A DNA stretch of 64,000 nucleotides from Tyto alba (lineage: Eukaryota; Chordata; Aves; Strigiformes; Tytonidae). The stretch spans positions 21,383,936 through 21,447,935 of the forward strand of contig NW_024881327.1 in assembly GCF_018691265.1 (NCBI RefSeq), in the 5' to 3' direction. A model generated the notes under the pieces. That model had not been told where the DNA came from, did not search any database, and saw nothing but the letters and a program-made list of their open reading frames with translations. Positions 13,141 through 24,295 of this stretch are shown here, one piece after another (position 1 is the stretch's first letter; each line of letters opens with the position of its first letter). The position numbers and the translations under genes are program-made.

Positions 13141-16100
13141 AGTATGTTTTCCATTTTTCAAGGCTACTTCTGTGATCAGGAAAAATCTTAAATACAAAAT
13201 CTTAAGCTGTTATTGAACCAAGATTCCTCTTAAAATTAATTTTAATGTACTGAAGATAACTAAAATTATTTATCGATTCCTATTCTATACACAATGTATC
13301 ACCTAGAGTAATATAGCGATACACCTACACCTGTAAAAATAATTGGAGAAAGATTAAAATCTGTTATATTCACTTGCATTTTTTGTGCAAAACATAAACT
13401 GTGGTAGTTCCTCAGAGTGTTAAAATTTTTAGCTATATTTACACTGTTACCAAGAGTGAGCCACATAATTTATGTGAAAGATATGATATGGCTGTCTAGT
13501 ACCAATCTATATTTTATCAGATACAAATCTTGAATGAACGGTTCACATGGGCAGATGAACATACCATATGAAGAGTGACTACAAATGACTTGCTGAGTAA
13601 ACTCTCATACAGCTTGGATTCCTGTTATTACATGTGAATATAACATAGACTAAATGATGCTTAAATTATACAAAAATAATTAAAAACTAGAGTAATCTCA
13701 GCAATTACTTTCTGTGAGCCATGTTGCCTACAGATTTTCCTAACCACCCATGACAAATCTTGTCATGAACTCAGTTAAAGAAGAATATTTATTTCAGTTT
13801 AGTTTGTATAACCTGAGTTGAAAATGGAGTGAAATAATTCTCCTATCACCTCTACTCCACAAACATACACGTGATATTTCTTGAAATAGTAGGGTAGTAT
13901 TCTGTGTAATTTAGGGAATTAAATTGGACTTCAAGACATGAATTTTACTTAACTCTGAGTCATATTAATTTCTTTAACATTGTCAGAAAACAAGTTTAGT
14001 GCAGGTAAAAACATTTTGATACAGGAAATACAGACATAAATGTGTTTGAACTGTATCAGAGTGTAAAGCATCTATGCATTTTGGATTTTTCCTCACTTTG
14101 AGTTCCTCTAGCTGCAGGTGCCGGTACAGTGATAAAACTAATTTGAAAGAGATTCCAGTAAAACTTAGAAAATATATAAGTCTAAATAGCTGTGTAGAAC
14201 AGTAGAATAAAGAACTTGTTTTCAATCAAGTATTTTAATAATGGTTCATTCTATAATTTCTCTCTGAATAGCAGAAATGTGTTAAATAAAATTAGATCAG
14301 TTACTGTAATCTTCCAAGTGCTTTATTTGAAAATAGTGAACACCATTATTAAAGAAACATTGGAACACATCTATAAAGATGAGGGTTTGTTTCCCACCAC
14401 TGTCTCCAATTGAATGTGGTGGACTAAAAGCAAAACTAAGCCCAACAGTAAAATCCATACACTAGATAATAAGTTATCCAGATGCTGCATATTAGATAAG
14501 GCAGTCAGATTCCAGGACTATTAACAAGCAGTGGAGTCAGACTTGTAATGAAAAAAATTTTTATTCTCAAAATCTTTTTGCATGTATTCATCTTAATATC
14601 AGGTGACATCAACATGACATTTGCCAGTAACTCTGATTTAGACTCAGGCTTAGAGTTTTATAACTTATCATCAGCTCTTTTGAAATCTTTCGGGGTTATA
14701 GAAGGAAAGGCATCAAAACTCAGCTGGATTCTGAGTCAGTATTTGTGGCACACAAATGTCTTAGTTTTAAAAAGATGCTCCACAAAAGATTTCCTATATA
14801 CTTATTTACATCTCAAGACCACAGACCATGCCAATTTAGCTTCCACCAAAAAAGAATAAAAGACAGTTTTACCCATAATACCCAGAATCTGAGGTATAAT
14901 ATAGTGCCTCTCTTTATACTTCAGTATAATATGGTTCTTCTCTCTCTGCTTCAACCCTCATCTATAAGAAATCCTAAGAGAGGGCTCTTTTGAAATGAAG
15001 CAATAATCAGATATTGATTACAGAAATAGATATACCATTTTAAAATATTACCAGTGTTGCTGCTCTTTGTTATCAACAGTCTGTTGGAAAGCCGAAAAGC
15101 TCATCTAATCATCTCACATCATCTTACATGCAAAGACAGTTGAGTTAGTTTAAATACTGTTCCCCATGTAGGATAAACTAACTGGACTGACTTTGAAAAG
15201 AAATAGAAAAGCAAATAAATTTGTTACAGATTGAGCATTTTTGATGTTTTTTTTCTTGTATTCAAGTTGTTATATTATTTAAGAGACTCCAGCCATCTTT
15301 CAACATGAATAACAGACACATGGATATTATTTAATGAAGTTGTAGATAATAATTTAATTAATATAACTTAGAAGAGCTTAGTATGGTAAATGTCAATCAA
15401 TTTCTTTAATAAGAATTATTAATTAAATTATTAATACTTACAGAACTGCATTTCACTAAATGACAGAGGTGATAATTCCTTTCTGAAAATTGTGGACAAT
15501 AGCAAGCATATAGCACAATGTCAAATCAAATCATTACGAGAATACAATCCTTAAAGCATATGTTTGTTTTCACAGGTACTTTTAGTCAACCAGAGAGAAT
15601 ATTTCAGCCATTCTTAGAAGTTAACTTGTGTCCATTTTATATGACGTTTACAACTATAGAGCAGCTGGGTTATTTGGAACAAGAACAGTAAGCCTCAAAT
15701 AAAAGGCTTACAAATGCAATATTGAAATCATATACTATATCGCTCTGTTCTGTTTTATTTAAAAAACAGAGTATATACATTTAGTGGGCTCTCTGTTTTT
15801 CTAGGAGGCATTTATTTATGATGTGGAAATAGCATGGGTGGGCTGTAATTCATAAAACTGACGGCCTAAGTATATCCCAAAATATCACGGCGTATAAAGT
15901 TTCCTATATTGTCATCAGTCTCTGATTTATCCTCATTTAAAATCTGTGCTTTCTCCATAATTTTCCCAATGAACTAGAGAAATACAATAATGATCAGTTT
16001 TTAAATTCAACTGACCTAATCAATAATTGCTTGCAGAAGTGAGCATTTAGTCTAACACAATTCTGGAAAAGAAATGGTTAGTGATTAACTTCCAGGAATC

Positions 16101-18474
16101 TCAATTAAAATTTCCTAAGAAATATACTTGGAAGCTGAACAGCTTCCACTGAACAATTATTTTGCTTTGGCTGTTGTTTTCTGGGGGGTGTGTGTGTCGG
16201 GGATGCTTGAAGGGGGATTATAATTATAGGACAAGACTATGGTCCCTTTTCTACAGGTGCTATTTACTATGCAACCACTGAAAACATTCAGTGTTCTTCA
16301 TGAATGTGAGGATCCCAGTAAATAGGAAATATAAGCAAGAAAGTATATATACACAGTAAGCATAATCTGTAAGCTTTCTTCATAGGAACAAATAAAGCTC
16401 ATAAGACTGTCCGCATGTGCGATCTGCAGCATCTAAAAGGTGAAAATGAATTAACCGCACACTTTTATCCATTTGTTTAACTTACTACCTGGGCACTTGT
16501 TCACTAATTTTAGAAAATATGGTAAGAAATCTAGTTATTACTAGCTAGACAACTGAGTGAGTTATCAAAGTAGTCTCTATCAATACCCTCATTTGCCCTG
16601 TGTTATTTAACAATGCAAGATATGATTTTATCCCTTTCTTATAGATGTTTTCCTAACTTTTAGGTATATAGCATTTACATTTTATCTTTAAACTCTACAA
16701 CGTGAAAAATTGTTCAAGCAGATTTGTTAAATGTTTATGGTTTTTAGCAAATAATAGTAGATAATAAGAGGATATCACTTTGAAGATGTTAACAGTAAAA
16801 ATTAATATTTTTTTTCTTTTACATGCATGTAAATAATTCTTAATGACCCTATTGCATACACTCATCCTTTATCAGAATTATACCTCATGTATCAATAGGT
16901 AATGTGACACAGAAACTTCTTTATGCCTGATATAAATCAGTGATTGCCACCTTAATTTAAAAGCTGAGTGATGATAAGATGCTGTGACTCAATAAATTTG
17001 AGCTTCTAATATTATGCAGAAGAACATAAAAACTGTGCATTATAATGTAGCAATAATGTATCCCTTCCTAATCACTGGCATACCTATCTTTTCTAGCTTG
17101 CCTATATCATACATAATAAAAAGAGTGCAAAATATGGAGAAATTCTAACTTTCATATACCTGCATTATGAATCCCTCCAGCTATTACAAAAAATACTGAA
17201 ATCCTTAAACTATAAGGATAAAGTACAATTTACAGAGTACATTTTCTTGTTATTGCCTTTGAAGATAGCATCAGTTGTCTATACAGATCTACAAAACGTT
17301 TTAAGGGTTGCAAGATACACCTTAATGCACTTACCTTTCCTTTCTTAATAAAAGATAAAACAACACTCCAAATGATAAACAAACAAGAACATGCAATAAC
17401 TTACTGCTTGCCTAAGTTGACCTCAGGTTTAAGAATCAAGGATTACTTTTTGTTGGCTCTGTCATTAGCTAAACTAAATCCTAAAGTGTATTCTTAGATA
17501 GTGTGAAGTTGATCTAATTGTGTTCAAGTGAAGTGACACTGATTTGCACTAGCTGCAAATCAGGGCCCTTGCAGGACTAACCACCTGCCCAGGCTTCAGA
17601 ATTAACTGGGGATAAGACTAATTGTTTTGTAGCTGTTTAGTAGAGGATTGGCTAATGATTAGTTCTTTTTGACCTTGTTTCTTTAACCTTCTGTAGATAG
17701 CTCAGTGGGAGAAGAGTTGGGAATGGAAAAGGTGGAACATGATGTTAAGGAAGCTGTGATTATTTTTTAGTGCAAAAAATTAATTGTTTAATATACATTT
17801 AGTGTGAACTTTGTGACCTATGTTTGATGTTACTTTTAACTTTTCAGAGATACAGTCCCCTCAAGTTTATAGATCAGCTGGAAAAAGAAGAGAAGGTACA
17901 GATTCTTGTAATGTATCTAAGACAAGAGTGAGAGGGAGGGGAGTATTTTTTCCTATATTGGAATCACTTCACAAAGAATGTTTTGGGGGGGTTTCTTCAA
18001 TATAAATCATGGCATTCTAGTTCAAAGGAACAAATTCAAGCAAGCTTGCAAAATATACAAACTAGTAAGTTCAGGATACTAATTTAGATATGGTTGTTTA
18101 CATTCTCACCCCATTTTGCTAAGTGTGAAATGTTGAAAGTAATTGTAGAGACCACAAGCATTTTAGTCCTAGCTTTAACTAAAAGAAACAGTGTAAGAAG
18201 GGAGTTATTGCCTAACTTAATGAAAGCTTTTGCAATACTTGCATTTTCTCTTGAACAGAATTTTCATGCACTTAAAAAATTATTCACTGGTGGAATACAT
18301 CAATACGTTTTTTTTGTTGTTAGCAATAGAAGGGAATAAAGGACCTCATAACTATGCTTATAGCTAGTATTTACAAAATCTGCTAATGATCTCACTAATG
18401 GAAGCTAGATTATGGAATGTATTTTGTACCAGGTTTATTCCCAGAGCAGACATTTTACAAGAAGTCCCTGATAG
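13141..18474. other. unique very AT-rich noncoding DNA
   Basis: No gene or dispersed repeat recognised. The stretch is rich in TAAT/ATTA core motifs, densest at 15343-15436. The open frame of 103 codons at 14548-14859 shows no family resemblance and overlaps another frame of similar length. Confidence 0.55.
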
Positions 18475-18583
18475 ATGTTAATTTTTACTTTTGGATCTGC
18501 AGTTCTTCAATTAGAACAACATGTATTATGCCAGGCAATGAATCTTTCAGTAGGTGCATTTACATGTACTGGGTTTTTTTGTT

Positions 18584-18616
<33 letters not shown>

Positions 18617-18681
18617 TTCTTAAATTCTGTGAATCTTCTTTGTACATGAACAGTTCAATTATATAAAAAAAAAATGTTCCA
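18475..18681 (+). repeat. 207-bp tandem duplication, copy A
   Basis: Copy A begins with 'atgttaatttttactttt' and ends with 'aaaatgttcca'. Copy B starts immediately after it. Outside the internal T tract (T30 at 18586-18615) and the A run near the end, I see no base difference between the copies. The 63- to 98-codon open frames over the two copies share a start only because the DNA is duplicated. Confidence 0.93.
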
Positions 18682-18882
18682 ATGTTAATTTTTACTTTTG
18701 GATCTGCAGTTCTTCAATTAGAACAACATGTATTATGCCAGGCAATGAATCTTTCAGTAGGTGCATTTACATGTACTGTTTTTTTTTTTTTGTTTTTTTT
18801 TGTTTTTTTTCTTGTTCTTAAATTCTGTGAATCTTCTTTGTACATGAACAGTTCAATTATAAAAAAAAAAAAATGTTCCAAT
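18682..18882 (+). repeat. 207-bp tandem duplication, copy B
   Basis: Direct repeat of 18475-18681. The T-rich part differs: here the tract is split by G and C residues, whereas copy A has one long T run. The A run is slightly longer here. The segment ends at 'gttccaatg', where copy A runs into copy B through the same 'aatg', so a 3-4 base microhomology sits at the junction. Confidence 0.93.
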
Positions 18883-21800
18883 GATTTCAAGCTTAAGTAT
18901 GTAAAACTCTTAAAAGAATCTGTGATACCTAGTTTCCGTTGGTGTGTGATCCTTAAAATGGGAAGTGTATTTGTATGATGAGGTACTCTTCCACCTTTAA
19001 ACACTGTTCGTCACCTAAAGCAAATAAAGTTTTGTGTTTTTTTTTTAATGCAGTGGCAAAGCTGAGGAAAATGATTCATGTCTAATATTCAAATCTGATA
19101 CTTGTATGATCCCACTGATGGCAAAGAGATTATAGAAAGTGTTTTACAGCCAGTTTGTTTAGAGACTGTAGGGCCCAGTACTGGTATTGTTCAAGACAGT
19201 GAAAAATTTCCAATTAATTACAGTTAAGAGAAGATCAGGTACAGAAAATCTAACCTCTATTAGATTTTATTGCTCACCTCTTGGGCTATTTAAGATACAC
19301 ATGGACTTTCCATTTTCCCCTGCCCTCCAGGGTAAGTATTTGCAGTATTCACCCTTGATGAATAGTGCATGCAGTCAAGAGCTGTCACCCACGAACCACC
19401 CCCACTGTGGTTCTGCAGGGAAAGAACTGCACCTTTGCACACTGGATTACAAGTCCATCGTTTTGAGGATGTCAGCATCGCTGAAGTGGAGAAAGCAAGT
19501 TCCCAAGCAGAGAGAAAGATGCCTTGTGCTCTGACACTTCTCCCATCTCAATAGTGTCCTTCAGTATAATGGGAACACAAACAAATCTTAAGGACTTTAT
19601 TCTGATTTAATATAATTGAAGATTAAACTCTGGAGCTCGATTTAAGAAAAGACTTTGACATGTCATGTTATAGAGACTTAACCTTGTTAGAGAGGGAGAT
19701 GACTAGATATTGATGTCTAATATTAAGTATATTATAAAACAAAATTTATTAATTAAAGTGTAAAAATTCAATATTAGACTGTTAAGTTGGGAGTCACAGC
19801 CTGAAGTCTAATATAAAGATAGAAACATCAGGTTTTCAATCTTCCTGCCACTATCCCAAGAATCCTGATCATTTGAATTTTGATATTTTTACGTTATTGC
19901 CAAAAAAATGGCATCTCTGATACAGGTAAACCCATAAAGCAGCTAAATCCATTAATCCACTCTGCAATACCGACAAGATAGACATCTCTCGGAAAAGTTT
20001 TCAGTTTTGAAAATTTAGAAAAAATTATATAAGTAATCTAAAGATTTCAGGTTTTTAAACTCTGAATCTCTTCTTTTACCTATCCATTGAATTTCATCCA
20101 TTAAAATAAATAAATACTAGCCATTATTTTTTTTTTTTTTTTTTTACAGTTACTCATCACACATTCCTCATATACTTTTTACTAATTATAAATTAAATAT
20201 ATCTTTTTAGAACAGATTTTCCCATTCACCAGGTTATTTTACTTTGGGTACTAGATTTTTAGATTCATACCATATTAAAATGCAAATATTTATTTTAAAC
20301 TTCTGAGGTTCTTTATTTCTGAAAATATCGTGACAAGCCTTGGAGAATAAGGTAGTTTTTGAAAAGGTAGTATGAATGTAAAAACTGTGCATACAGGTAA
20401 GTTTAAACCTGCAGAAGACAAGGTAATGGAATTAGAAAGAATTCAGCTGGGATGCAGAATACATTTACATTGATAAGTGGGAAGGGAATAACTTCCAGGT
20501 GGATTTTTGAGATACATTTCCTATGTTAACTTTCTGAGAATATTTGTGAATACAGTGTCCCAAATATGGCTGGAGGTGTTCTAGGAAGCAAATATATATT
20601 GTATTAATCTTCACCAATTTGCCTTAGTTTTCTCTCTTCTAATGATCCTGCTCACACGGCAGTTCTTTTCTTATATTAATTCAAAATTTGAGCCAACCTT
20701 GGAGACAGTTTGCCTGTCTCCCTCACTGTTTGAGATCCCACAGCCAGTTTGTGTGGAAATTCAAAGAAGGAACATCAGAATAACAGCTAAAAAAATGATG
20801 TTTAATTGTTGATTTTACTAGATATCCAGAGAGAATCACGGGAGGATTCATGTGAAGTTTGTTTCTTATTGAAGAATAACAAAATGCCACAAAACTTAAG
20901 TTTTTACTTCTGTTAACTCCTGTGTTATTTTCTTGGACACTGGACCCAAACCAACCTGTTGGTATGGGCAAGTATATATATTCCTAACAAACACTTTACA
21001 TGAGAAAATGAAATGCTAAATAATGTTCACTAGAAGGATGAAGATTAGAACTGAAATGGAAATCTGAAAATTCTAGCAGTAAATACGTACTGGGGAGTTT
21101 ACGCACTTTCATAGTGTATATATATATTCTTCATCCTGACTTCATTAGATACTTATAGATCTCCATGTATAATAAACTCATAAACACAAACCTACATTTA
21201 TGCTCAGTGTTAAACTTTGGTTTCTTAAAATAATCTCAACCATTCTCTGATGGATTCCTTTGCCACAGAAAATCTACCAACACATATTTTTACAGGATGA
21301 CTCACTGATTTATCTTCCTGTATTTAATTTCATTTCTTGTGTGGAATCTGCACAGCAATTAGCTGCTGAGGTTTCTGACTGTTTTCTCTTTCAAGTTTTA
21401 CTTTTGAGGATTCACTTCAGCCTTAGTTGGATTTAATGTATTTCTTTGTGGAGCTCTTAAGCTGCAGATATGAAGAAAAGTCTTAACTATCATAGTACCT
21501 TCTATCTGCCTTCTTTCAATAAGTCCAGTCCAATCATGTTTGAGAAAATAAACTCAACATCATCAGTGATATAACAGACTAGTTTGAACTTAAATATATT
21601 TTTTAAAACTCAGGCATTAAAATGTCCACATATACTTATGCACACCTACATGCACATCCACAGTCAACAATTAGAGATCAGACTGCTGAAATCACTGCAA
21701 GATGGTTTTGGTTATTTCAGTGTGTATTACAGTGGTGATGTGGTTAAATGGTAAGTCATATTTTTTTCTAAAGGTATTCACTTAAAAAACATGTAGTTTT

Positions 21801-22667
21801 TGCAAATCTACCGAATGTTCAGAGTTCTGATTAATTTCAGTCTGTGCCAAATCATGCCAAATATTCATCCATGCTGAGATGACAATTCTTAGACTTCTTT
21901 AAAATGTTTAATAAAAAAACTTTACAGTGGAACCTTTTTACTCTTGATGATGTTGGGCTGATCACACATTCCTCCAGTACAAGTGTGCCCTTTTTGATGA
22001 AAAGAGGTGATGTGACATGGGAATTCATAATAATAGTGTGTTATAGCAAATGGGAACATGTCCTAGAGAAGAGGATGGCTACCTGAGGCAACCAATCTGC
22101 TGTTCCCAGATCCACTGTGCAACAGCACATTCAATCAAATGCTTTGGAAGACTGCAGTTATTTCACAAAATCATAGAATCATGAATACCAGGTTCTCAGA
22201 AATGGGACTGAGAAAAATGCACTAGTGATATGAATTGTGATATACCACTTGGCTACTTTTCACTCCAATTCATTTTGAAGTTCTAGCGTATCAGGTATGG
22301 CAGCACTCAGTGGCAGTGTGACTTCATTCAGACCACGATGTTCTACTGTTAGTCTCTATTCTCCATTAGATTTCTGCTCTTGCCATATGGGGTTGTTAAA
22401 GGGCGAGCGAGTCCTGGCCGTGCTCCCTACCAGCTTCTTGTGCATCTGCCTGCTGTCAGAGTATGGGAAACTGAAAAATCCTTACTTTAGGATAAGCGCT
22501 ACTTAGCAACAACTAAAACATCAGTGTGTTATCAATGTTATTCTCGCACTGAATACAAAACACAGCACTGTACCAGCTATTAGGAAGAAAATTAACTCTT
22601 TCCCAGCTGAAACCAGGATAATATTACATGATGGCATCCAGCAGCTCTGCACCATGTCAATCACCTG
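18883..22667. other. unique noncoding DNA
   Basis: No recognised gene or dispersed repeat. A 19-base T run lies at 20127-20145. Open frames reach 115 codons (19187-19534) but match no family I know and overlap frames on the other strand. Confidence 0.55.
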
Positions 22668-22999
22668 CAGGTCCTCAAGGATCATCTGGTCCAACCTTTC
22701 TGGCAAAAGCACAGTATAGGCAAGATGGCCCAGCACCCCATGCAGCTGAATCTTAAAAGCATTCAATGTTAGCGAATCCACCACTTCCCTTGGGAGATTA
22801 CTTCAGTGGCTGATTGTTCTCATCGTGAAAAAATTTCCTCTTGTGTCCAAATGGACTCCCCAGGAGTAACTTGTACCCATTACCTTGTCTTTTCCATGTG
22901 ACTCCTTATAAAAAGGGAGCTTCCATCTTCTTTGTAGCCACCCTTTAAATACTGTAATGTGATAAGGTCTCCTCTAAGCCTTCTCTTCTCAAGGCTGAA
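22668..22999 (-). mobile_element. CR1 LINE 3' fragment, old, abutted by an LTR
   Basis: On the plus strand it begins with 'caggtcctcaaggatcatct' and continues through 'agattacttcagtggctg' to 'agccttctcttctcaagg', the standard order of the antisense CR1 3' region. The last about 40 bases of the 3' terminus and the ATTCTATG tail are absent. At 22999/23000 the CR1 stops in the middle of its usual 'CAGGCTGAAC...' block, where the terminal TG/CA end of an LTR begins. CR1 sequence does not visibly resume on the far side of the LTR piece. Confidence 0.85.
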
Positions 23000-23584
23000 T
23001 GTTGTGGTTTGAGCAAAGAGGGCAACTGAGCACCATGCAGCTGCTCACTCACTCCTTCCCCTTCAGGAATGGGAAGGAGAAAATAAAGCAAAAGACTCAG
23101 GGAATTGCAATAAGGACAATGAGGGATGGCTCACTCATTACAGTCATGGGCAAAAGACAGACTCCTTAAGGGAAAAAAAAGAACATCAATTTAATTCAAA
23201 CAATAACAACAACAACACTTAGCAGACAAAGTGGGACAGTGAGAAGCACCACCACATCCCCAAAACACCTCCCACCACCCCTCCTTTCTTCCTGTACTCA
23301 GATTTGCTCCCTGTATCTTCTATCTCCTCACCTCCAGTGGTGCATGGGACAGGCGATGGGATTTCAATCAGTCAGTCACTTCTTCTTCCTCAAGGTGGGG
23401 GCACTCCTTGCAATTCTTCCCCTGCTCCAGCGTGGTTCCCCTCTCACTGGAGACAGTCCCCCACAAGCTTTCTCCAACATGAGTCCTTCCCATGGGATGC
23501 AGCCATTCCCATGCTGCCCCGGTGTATGTCCCTCCCATGTGCTGCAGTCCTCCCAGCACCAAACTAGAACTGTGGGGGCTCCTT
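23000..23584 (-). mobile_element. endogenous retrovirus LTR, 3' 585 bp, 5' truncated
   Basis: The reverse complement matches 33490-34053 almost base for base. In a block of about 190 bases (plus strand about 23340-23525) I see no difference. Near 23300 this copy keeps two short blocks of about 9-10 bases that the 33-kb copy lacks. The 3' terminus is intact, reading ...CCACAACA on the minus strand and TGTTGTGG on the plus strand at 23000. Similarity to the other LTRs stops abruptly at 23584. The first roughly 430 bases of the LTR, including the TATA and CCAAT boxes, are missing, so this copy is not a complete promoter. Confidence 0.9.
23190..23195 (-). promoter_or_regulatory. polyadenylation signal variant in the truncated LTR
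   Basis: The minus strand reads ATTAAA here, at the place where the 33-kb LTR has AATAAA. ATTAAA is the commonest natural variant of the poly(A) signal. A T-rich downstream stretch follows, as in the other copies. Confidence 0.55.
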
Positions 23585-23830
23585 TCAGACCTTGCTTGTG
23601 GGTGTCTAAACCTTCATATCTGTTTTTAATTGTAATGCTGGAGGGTGGGGGCTGAAGCAGAGTCCCACTTTTGTGTGTCACCAGGGTCCAAGGTGCCTCA
23701 TTCTCTGTGGTGTCCACCACATGTACATGGTTCTGAAACCACTTATCTATCTCTGTCTCAGTTCCTCTAGTACTGTGCAGGCTTTTAACTGTTTCCTGCA
23801 GTTTTCAAGTTGATGCATTAATTTTTCTAA
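23585..23830 (-). pseudogene. retroelement coding remnant, CR1 ORF1-like (coiled coil plus NRYEGL motif)
   Basis: On the minus strand one frame is open without a stop from 23804 into the LTR piece. The part outside the LTR is about 73 codons. It starts with a heptad-like stretch that includes ETEIDKW, followed by a proline-rich segment ending in IKNRYEGL. The pattern (coiled coil, E-x-E-I-D-x-W, a W-x-x-V-x-x-x-S segment, PP-x-S, then NRYE[AG]L) resembles the N-terminal half of ORF1 proteins of avian CR1 elements, the ones that carry an esterase domain further on. No esterase sequence is present. A TGA at 23805-23807 breaks the frame upstream, and related residues appear shifted into another frame as far as about 23830. 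The alternative is an internal ERV gene remnant just before a rearranged 3' LTR. The family call rests on remembered motif patterns, without a database search. Confidence 0.5.
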
Positions 23831-24270
23831 GAAACTGAAATTTTTACATCAAATCAGATTTTTATATGGAGATATAAAACATATAAAATTATATAAAAAT
23901 GACTAAACCAATTTCCATGGCCTATTTCTGAGGGTTTTGGGGGGAGGGAGAGGTGTTTTTTTTTTTACCACAGTGCTGGAGCTTGATGTATATGGGAAAA
24001 AAGTAGAGTAATATAGTCTTAATCTAACAAACGTGTATGTTCAAAGTAATTTTTTATATGAGAAATTGTATAGTAATAGCAGATAAAGGGATAACTCCAT
24101 GGATAAAGTCCTCAAGAAACACAGGTGTTCAGGAACCTCAGTAAAGTCAGCTCTCAGGTAAATATGGTTGGAGCTATGAAGAAGTGGACAGAATGCACCA
24201 TATGGAGAAGCAGCTGGTTTATGTGTAGTAGGAGAAAGATATTCTGTTTTTCTGCTTGTTTTAAACTCTT

Positions 24271-24295
24271 TATATATATATATATTTTTTTTTTT
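24271..24295. repeat. (TA)n followed by poly-T
   Basis: About seven TA units run straight into a T run and then a short GTGTGTG stretch. Confidence 0.8.

Noticed and set aside
18475..18978. Two homologous 63- and 98-codon proteins
   Set aside because: They match only because the DNA is tandemly duplicated. The frames run through T homopolymers that would give polyphenylalanine.
22167..22190. Detached CR1 3' tail ('aaatcatagaatcatgaa')
   Set aside because: The resemblance to antisense ATTCTATG units covers only about 12 bases and the next CR1 block is nearly 500 bases away.
23239..23655. 138-codon plus-strand frame as a gene
   Set aside because: Most of it is antisense to the LTR piece and the rest antisense to the retroelement coding fragment. 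The same antisense frame recurs in the other young LTR copy.
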